Shown here: positions 46,511-58,400 of the stretch, one piece after another
Numbering within the stretch: position 1 is the stretch's first letter
Layout of the letters: each line of letters opens with the position of its first letter
Origin: Clitoria ternatea
Taxonomy: Eukaryota; Streptophyta; Magnoliopsida; Fabales; Fabaceae
Assembly (NCBI GenBank): GCA_037962975.1
Contig: CM075671.1
Coordinates: 11,393,001 to 11,457,000, forward strand
DNA length: 64,000 bases
Direction of reading: 5' to 3'
The notes under the pieces: model-generated
Seen by the model: only the letters and a program-made list of their open reading frames with translations
Databases searched by the model: none
Told to the model about the DNA's origin: nothing
Made by a program: the position numbers and the translations under genes

Positions 46511-47684
46511 CTACAATTTTAGTTTGATTGGATTTTGGTTATTTTGGATCAGTTAAGTTGTTAAGTCCGCCAACATAGGCTAGCCTTAAATTGGAGAATA
46601 GAGACAATATTTTGCATGTTTCATGGGTTGGGTGTCAAAGCGAACAATAAGATTCCAACAAGGGGCATTGAAGATCTAAGAATCAAAAAAGGAAGGTTCA
46701 TGTCCAAATTAGTACAGGTTTGCATCAATCAATTATATCATTATAGGTTTAAGAAGAGCGAACAAGAGTGTGTGTTTGTATGTATGTTTTGGTTTTAGAG
46801 CCTCGTAGAATGAAAAACATTAAGAATTGACAAGGGAGATTCATGTCTAGGGTTTAGGGAAAAGGTTAAATAAAAACCCTAGTATAAAAGATGAGTGAAA
46901 GTGTATGAAGAGTTAAGTCAAAACTCTAATAGAGTGAAAGGTTAAGTCAAAACTCCAATCGAGAATGAGGGATGGTAAAAACACAGAGGTAGATAGTATT
47001 AAAGGTGTGAGACCCATCCCTCTTTTAATGTTTTTTTATAGGTGTAACCATTGGGTTTGGTTAGGGTCATTTACTAGTTTTGAAAATTAGATTTAATCAC
47101 ATTGCTTGAGATATATTAACGAATTAAAATTTTATTTTTGACCGATCCAGACGAAAGATTGAACTGAGATCAACCAATTAAACACAATCTCAGCAGAAAA
47201 CCAGAGAGACCCTTAGTTCAGTTCAAGTTCAAGACCAGTGATCAATTCACATTGTCAGTGCTTCTTCACTCACAACCACAACTCACTTCCCAGATCCATC
47301 TGTTTCTTTTCAAGTTCTTTTTGTTTTAGGTTGCTAAAGTGCGCCACTACACTACAACGAGCGTGTTAAGCAAAACCCAACAAATTAAATGTAAAATCCA
47401 TACATCATTTGCTAAACTTTGTGTTGAAAATTTTTAACTTACGGCATTGAGGAGAATTTAGATCCGAAAAAACTGACACAGGGGGATGCATTCGTGATTG
47501 TTAAAAAGGGGTATTGGATATATTATTATAATATGTTACAAGAGCAAACAAGTCAACAACGGGATCAACATGAAAATAAAAATCAAATGGGAAATCCGAA
47601 GAAAGCTCTGAACTAAAGTCATAGCCCATCACAGTTTTTATATATGTACAAAAATGGTAACAAACTGCGTGCTACTCAAATCAT
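46511..47684. other. intergenic DNA
   Basis: No gene, RNA or element supported. A GTCAAAACTC phrase is repeated (about 46915 and 46942). The stretch 47180-47340 is pyrimidine-rich and could be a leader or LTR fragment, but no ends were found. Confidence 0.5.
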
Positions 47685-48265
47685 CTATCTGGGCTGGTGA
47701 ATAGCCCGTGGGCTCACTTTGGGCTTCACAATCTTGGGGGCCTTTTCGAGATACCTCGGCGCTTCGGCCCACCCTCCAACACAAGTTCGCCATTTCAGCG
47801 AGCCCAACGTCACCAACTCTTTCCTCTCCCTTCCTTCTTCATCTTCATGTTCTCCATCTAATCAATCATCCAAATAAATTAACAATTAAAATCAAAATCA
47901 AAATTCCAAAAACAAAAAAAAAAACAATTGATCTGACCGTACGAGACTTTTCTGGACTAGGTTTGATCAAGTTTTGAGTTGAAATTTCTTAAACTGGAAA
48001 TGAAACAGATCCTTAATTAATTACCTGAGTGTGGTTGATGGAAGTGGAAGAGGGAATCGACGTCGTCGAACTGAAAATCAGAAGTGTCGTTTTGGAATTG
48101 GGGATCTTGAAAGCACTCGCGGAGCCAGTAGTCGCGGAACCAAGGGGAGGAGTGAACGAGGGCCCACCACTGATCGGAGAAATCCTCGACCATACGATAA
48201 GCTAAGGGGACGAACATGGGAGCATGGGGATTCAAGGTTGAAGATGTAATGGAAATGAGTTCCAT
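47685..48265 (-). CDS. ERD15-like protein (PAM2-motif, dehydration-responsive)
   Basis: Two coding exons (complement): 48025-48265 and 47685-47857, with a GT-AG intron, giving 137 residues. The N-terminus holds a PAM2 motif (STLNPHAPMFVPLAYRMVED), which binds the MLLE domain of poly(A)-binding protein, followed by the ERD15 signature FSDQWWALVHSSPWFRDYWL. The acidic middle (FQFDDVDSLF) leads to exon 2, which ends APKIVKPKVSPRAIHQPR, the conserved C-terminus of the family. ERD15 proteins are small, quickly induced regulators of abscisic acid and drought responses. Without splicing the ORF would stop just past the donor, which would remove the conserved tail, so the intron is well supported. 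Confidence 0.92.
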
Positions 48266-48334
48266 TGTGAAAATGAAACAGGATAAGGATCAATGGAAAC
48301 AAAAGTGGTGCTTATCCACAACGTACTGGGTCGA

Positions 48335-48368
48335 TATTTATAAAGACAATTGCACGTGACACGCGTGT
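48335..48368 (-). promoter_or_regulatory. ERD15-like promoter: TATA box with G-box/ABRE and CE3-like element
   Basis: On the minus strand TATAAATA lies at 48335-48342, about 70 bp upstream of the start codon. Directly upstream are CACGTG (48353-48358, G-box/ABRE core) and the palindrome ACACGCGTGT (48359-48368, which contains the coupling-element-3 core ACGCGTGT). ABRE plus CE3 is a known ABA-response pair. Binding is inferred. Confidence 0.65.
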
Positions 48369-48461
48369 GCTACTCGAGCCCAATGTGAGACGCGGTTTTT
48401 GATTCATCCACGGTTTCTTACATTTGATTGAACTAATGGGCCTAATGGTCGGTGACGATGA

Positions 48462-48492
48462 TGCATGGCATGGCATGGCATGGCATGACATC
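48462..48492. repeat. ATGGC short tandem repeat
   Basis: GCATGGCATGGCATGGCATGG: about four to five 5-bp units upstream of the ERD15-like gene. The stretch to 48966 is otherwise AT-rich and featureless. Confidence 0.85.
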
Positions 48493-48966
48493 CATATCAT
48501 CAGCACATCATGACTGTACACAAGGCAACACGTCATTTTTGTCTTATTACTATTTTTTACAATAAACAATTAAAATTTAAGATTTACATAATCATTTCTT
48601 TTCATCTTTTGCCAACTCATCATGTTTTTTTTAATAGGATTGGTGATTAAATTGATTGATAATGATATTGGTTAAAACAAACCATTCAATAAAAAATAGT
48701 TTGATTCAATATCTATTCAAAGTTTAATCAATTGAGTTCATTGGTTGAGTCTGATTTCAATATTAATGCTTATTCGGGGTATGTTAAGATGGGTAAGATA
48801 TTTCGATGATTTGTTTTACTAACTTAATTAGCTTTAAATTAAAGAGGAATATTTAATGAATGAACTTATTAGTAGCAATTGAAACATTTCCGAAGCAATA
48901 CTGAAACTACAACTGTCAATTTTTAATATTTGGGTTTGATCTTTTCCTGGCACACCTAACTCAATC

Positions 48967-51311
48967 ATGTCAACTTCTTGTTCATCTTCCTCTCTGAAAA
49001 TTGGCATAGTTGGGTTTGGTTACTTTGGTCAATTTCTGGCGAAGACTATGATCAAACAAGACCACACTCTTCGAGCAACTGACCGTACTGATTACTCCAA
49101 CTCCTGCTCCCAAATGGGTGTTGAATTCTTCAGGTAAAGTCGCCATCCTTGCTTCAAAATATTGAATAAATATATAAAACACCAACCCAAGTGACATCCC
49201 TAACATAACCGATCTGAGTTATTTCAAGTTAATATGTAATCTCGAGTCTCCTTGTAAATGTTACTTTGGTAAGGAAAATTTTGCAGTCATATGGTGTTGG
49301 TGCTCGAGTTCAAATAGATTACATAAGATAAAAGAGAAATGACAACCTTAGTGTAGCATAATGTTTTATTTACCGATGTAAAAATCTTGTTAGTAAATGA
49401 TCTGTACTTCAATAAGCGTGCTCATTGGTATGCCCTGATCCTGATGGCCCCTGATCTGAACTCATCTAAACTTTGATGGTCAATGTTCTATAATATGTTA
49501 ATGTTACCAGATGGTGTTGCATAATGTTTTATCACTAGCACTGCAGGGATGTTGCTGCATTGATTGAGGCAGACAACGATGTCATACTGTTATCTACATC
49601 CATCCCTTCTCTGGCTGAGGTTCTCCACTCAATGCCACTCACTCGTCTGAACCGACCAACTCTCTTTGTTGATGTCCTTTCAGTTAAAGAGCACCCGAGA
49701 GAGCTTCTTCTTCGGGTACTTTAATTTTTTTACTTCCTTCATTTGGATGATTTGTTTCCTAAACAATGTGTTTTTAATCTTGATGAGAATGATTTATTGA
49801 ATTCAAGTATGAAGGAAGAAATATGATTGTCTACCAAAATGTGGATTAATATATGTCCATATCAATAACTTTTTTTCCTTCTATTTTCTTTCTTGAAGTC
49901 TTGAATACAATTACTTTTCGTGTTTCAAGGACATTGTTTGAGATTTTATTTTCATGACAGGTATTGCCAGAGGAATCAGACATACTCTGCACGCACCCAA
50001 TGTTTGGACCAGTGAGTGGGAAGGATGGGTGGAAAGATCTAACTTTCATGTATGATAAAGTTCGAATACGAGATGAAGTTATCTGCTCCAATTTCCTCCA
50101 GATTTTTGCAAGTGAGGTAGGTAGGTTGGTTGCCTTGGTCAATTACCATCAATGACAAAACCTTTCTGACTAATGATGCAGCCAGTTAATTAGTGTCTTT
50201 CTGATAATACTACAAAATTAATCATGTTAGAATGTTTTAATGCAGAAAAATAGATAAATCACGAGTTAGAACAATTTATAGGAGCATGGCAAAAGGAAAA
50301 GGTCATTAATGATATTTTTATAGCATAGGCATGACTCATGAGGTTTAAATATAGGCTTCACCCAGATGACTAGTTAGTATTTGGTGTTTACAAATCAATC
50401 TTCAACTCTCAAACACTGGAAGCTTTTAGCAGCCTCTTCAAGCTCCAACTTTGGGATAGTACTGCTTGGATTTCAAAAGAAGCATGGTGGATTTTTTTGT
50501 GTCTGTCTCACATTTATAGATGGTGATTATCCATTTTACCTTACCTATTTTGAACAGGGTTGCAGGATGCTAGAAATGTCCTGTGAGGAACATGATAAAT
50601 TAGCTGCCCGGAGCCAATTTATCACACACGCTATAGGAAGGTATATATACTATTATACTGCCAGTGCTATCTACATATCTAACCAATCATGGACAAAACA
50701 AGTACTGTGATACATACATGCTCACTAGGTACAACTTTGGGCCTTTTTTTTATCAGAATATTGACTGAAATGGATATTAAGTCCACACCTATCAATACGA
50801 AGGGCTTTGAGACACTTCTTCAGCTGGTATATCTTAAATAATTTATTTTCACTTTCCCCATTCTCTCCAAAAGCTTTCCTTTCATTTCTTGTTTGTAACT
50901 AGGCAAGGGATGATCAATAAGCGGTTCATTGACATATCACAACATATTGCAGATGGACACCGTCATGAGAGATAGTTTTGACTTGTTTAGTGGATTATTC
51001 TTATATAATAGATTCTCTGTACAAGAGGTATGGAACTCTCATCCAGATGGCTATTTCCCACAATATAGCAAACAATACTGTCTACTTACATGGAAAAAGA
51101 TAATCTTCCTTTACTGAAAATATTGAAATAGTGAAGTAAATCAAGATAGACTCATTGAGTTATACCAAATATGCAGCTGAATAACTTTATGCATGCCTCG
51201 CACAAAGTCAAGGAGAAGCTGATACAAAGTGACGAGGATCTCTCAAGCCTTAGAATTCCTACATCACAAAGGATGAGTGAGGAGCCGGGATCAGAAAAGA
51301 CCGAGTGTTGA
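48967..51311 (+). CDS. arogenate dehydrogenase-like protein (TyrA family), non-plastidic type
   Basis: Seven coding exons: 48967-49133, 49547-49715, 49961-50116, 50558-50640, 50757-50826, 50953-51027, 51177-51311. All introns are GT-AG and the frame is intact, giving 284 residues. The NAD(P)-binding Rossmann motif GIVGFGYFGQF begins only about 12 residues from the start, so there is no transit peptide. Further motifs: DVILLSTSIPSL, VDVLSVKEHPRELLL, ILCTHPMFGPVSGKDGW (catalytic His), KVRIRDEVICSNFLQIFASE, GCRMLEMSCEEHD, SQFITHAIGR, STPINTKGFETLLQL, DSFDLFSGLF. The reaction is oxidative decarboxylation of arogenate (or prephenate) to tyrosine (or hydroxyphenylpyruvate). Legumes are known to have cytosolic, tyrosine-insensitive members. 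Which substrate this one uses is not certain from sequence. Confidence 0.92.
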
Positions 51312-52454
51312 TGACATTACCTTCTTTTGTATCTCTCTCCTTGTTGCAAAAGCATCATGAGAAGGTATAATGAGATTATCATTACTCTTCAAATAATGAT
51401 ATTATCTCAAAAGGACCAAAGCTGGAGTGTCACCTGCTAGATTAATAAACATTTGTAAGGATTATTTGAGAATTTAATGATTAAAATGTATTTTGTTTTG
51501 TTATTTTTTTAAACAATGGAATTTTCTATCTTAAAATTTTTAAAAAATAGAATGGTATTTTTAGTTCCTTCTATCTCATTCAATTCCATTTTATTATGTC
51601 ATTCTATTCTCTTCCATCAATCCAGACATAGACTCATTTGCATTTTTCTCTTTAATTTTTCTAACATACTATATTTGGATTTAAATCACGTGAACTATTA
51701 TAAAGGACGAAACTTTTCCAACTAAATTTTAACTCAACTGCATTACCATCGACACTCAAACTTGAAATTCAGGTTAAATTAGAACATTTTACCAGTTGAT
51801 CTATACACTTGATGATTCTACTCTTGGATATGAAGGTGGCTTCTCATGGATCAACATTGAAACAAGACTATTTATCATTGTTTTCATAGCAAAATGCGTT
51901 TATGAATGACTGAATTTGGACCAAATGGTCATGATGCTTTGAAGCGGTGCTATGGTGATTACTGCAGATAGCATGTATATATTATCTATGTGCTCCAACA
52001 TCATTCTGCCGCAGTCTAGAATCTGAGAATTCAACATTTTGCTGGTTCAAATATCTCCGAGCAAGTTAAACACAAATAGCAAGCAAGCAAGAAGGAAAAC
52101 TCCCGCAACTAGATCTGTCATTCTTTTACTAACAGTCATGTAAATGGCACTTTTGAAATTGCCTTTGGCGAGCCTACCTTCCCTGATAAATAATAAAGGG
52201 AACATGGAATAATTAATCTAATACAATGTACGCAACTAGTACGCCAAATTGGTCTTCAACAAAGGACCCGATGTCCAATATATAAAGTACAAATCATTAT
52301 CAGTCAATCAATTGCTAAAAACTATTGCAAATAAGATTCTAAGCAATTTGCAGCAGAATAGAAAGAAAAACTGGACTAAATCAAATTCGCATATCAGCTC
52401 CTCCTCAATAAATTAATGCAGCATGACTAATCTTCGATGATAGGATGGGCCAGA
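51312..52454. other. 3' flanks between the convergent ADH and BADC genes
   Basis: About 1.1 kb with no ORF of note and no element ends recognised. It should contain the 3' UTRs and poly(A) sites of both genes; ATTAATAAA-like signals occur near 51442 and AATAAA-like ones near 52187, but the sites cannot be fixed. Confidence 0.4.
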
Positions 52455-55400
52455 TCACTTGATATTTTTGAATGATGGTAATACAGCAATAAGAGGGTCT
52501 CCATAACCAACAGCCTCTGTGAATGGTAAACAGAAAAAAACAGTAAGAAATTCATCAGAGCAATATGGTCCCAAACAGACCCATAGATTAGAGTAGCGGA
52601 ACAATAAAATGTGAACTGCCAATCGTAAAAAGTGTCATAATAAATTGAAAATTTATACTCCGTGCAGTCTTTTTTATAAGACATAGTTTTGATAATTTTT
52701 TATGATATTTTTTATAAGACATACTTAGAATTTCTATGAAGCATTTATTGATGTTTCATTATTTACCCTTATTAATTACAGAAAGTAATAAATTGTTTGA
52801 AATGATGACCACCTAAACCAATCAATCAAAAAAAAAGAATATTAGTATCTTTATTTTTATTGTACGTAGTAATTAAGTTCATAGGAATAAACTTGAAATG
52901 TCATATTATGTTTGAAATCAATAAAGTTAACTACTAATTAACCATTTTTATTGGTCTTGACAGTAATATTGCCTTAAAAAAAGGACCAGAGAGAGTAATA
53001 TTTCTTTAGTCTTGGCAGTGAGTAGTAACTACTGCAACGGGATAGAACACAGAAAATCATGAAGAAGAACCATGCTCACAAAAATAACGGAAATTAATAA
53101 ACTAAAACAAGGCATTGGGGAGCTAGAAAATAGGCTTCCAATCAGTCAATAATTAGAAAAACCATGAAAAAGTGTACCACCAACAGTCATATACTGTAAA
53201 TTGAAAAAAAAAAAACACAGTCTACACGATTCTGACTTATCATTTAACAAATACAAACCACGGATGACTTTAAGCAACCCACATTTTTAAATAGCACACA
53301 AGAATTGTTAGCACCTATGATGTTAGGGAATTCATGTTCCTTGGTTAGGGGTACTGGGGACTATTAGGGCTGGGTGGACAAAAGAAGAACCAAGGGTATG
53401 CTCCATTTGGAGGTGTTGAACAACTCACCAGGAACTTGCAAGCAAATCTCCCAAATCCTAACCGAGTCAGCTAGGCTCACAGGTTAGTAGGAGTGTAGGA
53501 CAATTAAAATTCTATCAGTTGCACGTAGAATCTGCAAAACGGAAGTCCTGGATGTATTTCCTTTACCAAACCATCTTTCTTACAATATCATCTTTACCAC
53601 ATTCATTACTGGAAGCACACTTCTACCACTCATTGGAGAAGACATATATTACTTTAATCTCATGCCAAGCAATTTGATGCAATTTTCTTAACAATTTGAA
53701 ACATTTGTTGAAGAAAGGTCATAGACATTATACCTCCATCCTGAAAGAGTAGCATCAACACTTCTCCAGCCACATCTGACTGCAGCATTTCAAAATAAAA
53801 CCCGTTAGGAGAAGTAGATATATACAAAGGAACCACCATTAAAGAAGCTGGGAAATATCACCTTAACAGGAAGTGAAGTGCCAAACTGATCCAGATACCC
53901 TATAACTTGCCCTTCTTTGAGTACATCACCCTATGGATTTTAACATTGAAAACAGACAAGACAACTGATTATACGGAAAAATGCTACAAAAGAAATGAAA
54001 TATAAGGAAGGTGAAAGTGATCTGTAGTTCAATGAAAATGAGATTCACAAACAACTTGACTTAGCATCTGAAGGATACAACATAAAATTACCACAGCAGA
54101 AAAATATAGGTAAACTTATATTGGCAATGTAGAATATCTAAGAAGAAATATTTGATTAGCATCTTTCATAGATAAGTTTGCAACAAATGCCAAGTTATTA
54201 GAATTTATTGAGACTATTATAAAATGGACTGGGCCAAACTCCTCCAAAAACTAGCTCAACAAAGGAGAGTGCCACTAGCCTTAGTAAGAATATTTTGTCA
54301 TATTCTTAATTGATATGAAACATCTTAGCACACCCTCTCATGCCCAAGGCTAGACATTTGGTGGGTGAAGTTTACAGAATTAGAAATTTGAAAGTGAAGC
54401 CAACATTGAAGGTTAATCCAACTCTGATGGTTATATTAGAAAATGAATCCAGTCTATCAAAAGCTGGCTTAATGGAGATTTTATCTTGTACATACTATTC
54501 TGCAACATTCCTAGCCGATGTAAGACATGTTATTCTTAACAACAACGTTATAGAAACCAGGCCGGTTTGAATGGCTGGATTGGGAACCAGTCATGAAGCA
54601 ACCAAAACCGGTTAGAACCGGCACCGAAAACCGGCCAGATTAAAAAAACATAAAAATTTCTCATTTTTTGTTATTTTTTCTATAAAATTCTATTCTAAAA
54701 TATTTTTAAATAAATAAAAGACTCACATAATATTTACATAGTATTTTTATTTATTATAAATTTTTTATCTTATAAAACATGTAATACAATCCTTAGTTAA
54801 CTTAATTTTTATATAGTTTATTATTAATATATCATGAATTATATTATATTATATTAAAATATATATTTTATTGTTACCGGTTTAACCGCGGTTGATCACG
54901 GTTGAACTAATGAACTGTGAACCAGTGTTTTTACCGGTCCGGTTTTCTAAAACATTGCTTAACAAGGACTTTGTTCTTCCCCAAAAAAAGTATAGAACTT
55001 CAGACAAAAGTTAATTTCCATAGTTTACTACATAGTAGTCACTAACTTACTATTAACAACAGAATCAAATGCCAATATTTAAATTCATTTGACTGAAAAG
55101 AAAGTTGACACTCCTTGTGGCCACATAATCCTCAATCATACATGGGTGTGGGAATCAAGGTAGATGCAGGTGCAAATTCACCAAAGCATCAAATTGTAAA
55201 CATTTCACAGTATTTGTTTTCTTCCACCGATTCGATAGTGTACGCCTTCTGTAGGTTGGGAGAAAATTAATTGTGATGGAGCCTTGTCTTGTCTATTGAA
55301 TTGAATAGAGGAGGTTGTGGTGGAGTGCTTCGGAATGAAGAAGGCAGGTTCACGGGTTGTTTGCAGTGCGTGTAGAACCTATTTCTGTGTTGTACTCGGA

Positions 55401-58400
55401 GCTGATGGGAATACGACAAAGGACTTCTTTTTGCCAAAGAGAAAGGATGCAAGCTTTTGTAGAAATTGAAAGTCAAGATGCACTTGATGTTTTCAACAAA
55501 AGGAACCATGAGAGCCATATTATTCGTGCATTGGTGCAGCAAATTCTGGATGTTACGGGCTGTTTTGACAGAGTGATTTGGACTAGAATCTTGAGTGAAG
55601 CTTCTAAGGCAGCAGATGATCTAGCCCAGCATGGAAGAATGGAGAGGGATTGATAGTGTTTAATTATGTTCCTAGTTTTATTTCTGTCTTTGTTTTATAA
55701 TGATTGTGGGACTCATCTTGTTGAGTCTTCTTGATTCTTAGTATGTTTGGGTTTTAGCCCCTTTCATCCACAGAAAAAAAATTACATTGATTTTGAAAAA
55801 CACATAAAATTTGTTAAAAAAATATTTACATTTTCATAATAAAATCATTCGTAAGTTCTTTTTCCCATTGCAACAGTAATCAATGAATATTCTAATTAAA
55901 AGATATATGTAAAATATCATACAGATAATAGAACAATATCTCTTTTATTGTATTATCTAATACTACTCTTTCATTTAGAATATTTATTATTTCCTATTCA
56001 TATCCACAGACATAAGTAACTACAAAATTAATATTGCTTATTTATGTTTCATAAAAGATGAAATGATCAACTAATTTTTATTATTTATCAATGATCACTA
56101 ATTTTTTTCTCGTTTTTTGCCAGAATCAGTTTTTGTTAATTAAATTGATTAGAAATTCAACATGTGCATGGCAGAATGGCCCTGTAGTAGACAGAGTGAC
56201 ACGTAGCTGGATCCATGATGACACTGCAGCATGGCATGGAAGCATTTCAAATGCTACTTGATTAAAAACAAACAGTAGACAAAGTGTTAATGAAGTTCAT
56301 GTATTTATATGTTGAAACAGGTTTTGATGAATGACAAACAATCGAAGAATCAAGACATTTTTAAAAGGATGTTACACAAATCATAGACCATGAATAACAA
56401 GCTGATTCGAATCAAGAAATCAAGAATCAAATACATGAGAATCGATGAAGTACAAAGAATTAATTTATGGCATTCACAGAGGTCCAAAACAAGTAAAATA
56501 ATTATTCAAAGTGCCAAAGAAAGATTAGTTCAAAGAACCATGCAAGAAAGTATCAAGAATGGACCCAAACGAAGCAAAATGTATCAAAACTTGAAGGGAA
56601 CAGGCCAAGGAATCGATTCATCTCTATGGGAATCGATTCCCACGTGAAAAATGAAAGAGGAATCGATTCAAGACACAAAGGAATCGATTCATGATGAAAA
56701 TTAAGGGGAGGAATCGATTCATGCTGAAAATTAAGTGAAGGAATCGATTCATCAAGCTTAGGAATCGATTCATACTGGAAATTGGCTCAAGGAATCGATT
56801 CATGGACTGGAGGAATCGATTCATGCTACTAGGAATCGATTCCCCTTGCTGGAAATCGATTCATGTGTTGTTTTTTAGTCAAAAATACACTGGAAGAATT
56901 GGAATCATGTGCCAAATCATAGAAATTATCAATACGCGCTTTTAGAAACTCAAGACCACTTATTCCTCTCTCGAAGACTCAAACTAAACGGCAATTCCAT
57001 TAATTGAGGCAGACAATTTCACTTCTCAAGTCAGGAAACATGGAATGTTGGGAGATTAAGGCTCTCAATGCATAAAATCAGGAATCGGTGGAATTCAAAT
57101 TTTTGACAGCACATACTCTGGAACTCCTATAAATAGAGAAGAAGTGAATCAGCAGAGACACACCCTTCGCAGCATCAAATACTTGCTTTCATTCTTTCTT
57201 CTTACTTACTCTCTGATTCTCTTTATTTTGAAGTATTAATTTTTGAGAGTTATATTGTGAGAAAAATATTTTTGAGTGCTAAAATTGCATATCCTCTTTG
57301 AGAGAAGAAAAATATTTTTTTTATGTGCTTAAATTTGTATATCCACTCTATTGAAAGAGTCACACTTGTAAAATCACATATACAAAATCTGAGATACTTG
57401 TTGGGTTGGGATTCAACTTGTAATTGAGAGATTGTGAGATTGGATGGGTTACCCTTTAGCTTGTGAGGATTAAGTTCTTGAGTTGGGACACTAAGAGACT
57501 GTAATTGCTCAAGGCGTGTATCTCAAACTCTCAATAGTGGAAATCCTCTAAGTGGGTTACTTGGAGGCGAGACGTACACCAGTGTGGTGGAACACGTATA
57601 TATCGGTTTGCAAATCTTCTCTTCCCTAATCTATTTAAATTTGTGCATTTAAATTGTTTGCTTAATTTGTTACGCTTAATAATCTTGTTATTCAAACTTC
57701 TTTATTATTATCATTTAAGATTAAGTTTATCATCTTCTCTATATATATTTGTCAAAGAGCCAATTTCACAAGCATTTCAACAAAAAATTTTAATACTCAA
57801 TTCACCCCCCCTCTTGAGTAATTGAGGCCACTTGGTTAACAGTTCAGGATTTGGTAGAACCTTAAGATGCAAACTACATGCACATACCCACACAATGCAG
57901 GAATTTACAATAAGAGACACAATGCAAAGGGACAATTGAATATCTAAGTCATAACAATTTAATGAATTAGAAACACCATGTACCTCTTTACATATGGGAG
58001 GCTGTGTTTTCCCTTTCACTGTTCTGCCTCTTCGAAATATACCAACCTGGAAACATATAGAAAGAGAGAAAAAAGTGACTAAAATCTACAGCATAGCTCA
58101 AGTAAAAGAGAGTAAATCAGTTAAGGCAAAAGCTCAGCGTATATATTTTTGTATGACATACCGTAGGAGATGATACTAACACGTAGTTATTGGTACCAGA
58201 AGCCTCTAATGCTGCTAATTTTGATGACTTTTCTATGGAAGCATTTACAAATGGATTGGTCTCTTTTGGAGACGATTTTGGTGGTGATGGTGGTGGGATA
58301 GAAGGCACTGATTCAACCATAGGTTTAGTTGGAACAGGAGGTGGTGTAGTTGGTGAAATGTTGGACATTGGAGCTTTTGTTACTCCGATGTTTCGCTTCA

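Noticed and set aside
47708..47977. Plus-strand 89-codon ORF
   Set aside because: Shadow of ERD15-like exon 2 on the opposite strand.
56624..56824. Repetitive MNRFL-type peptide on the minus strand
   Set aside because: Produced by the AATCGATTC array in the solo LTR; no initiation or domain evidence.
56281..57841. Alternative solo-LTR start at TGTTAATGAAG (56285)
   Set aside because: Gives no target duplication; the start at 56300 gives a perfect GTTCA pair.
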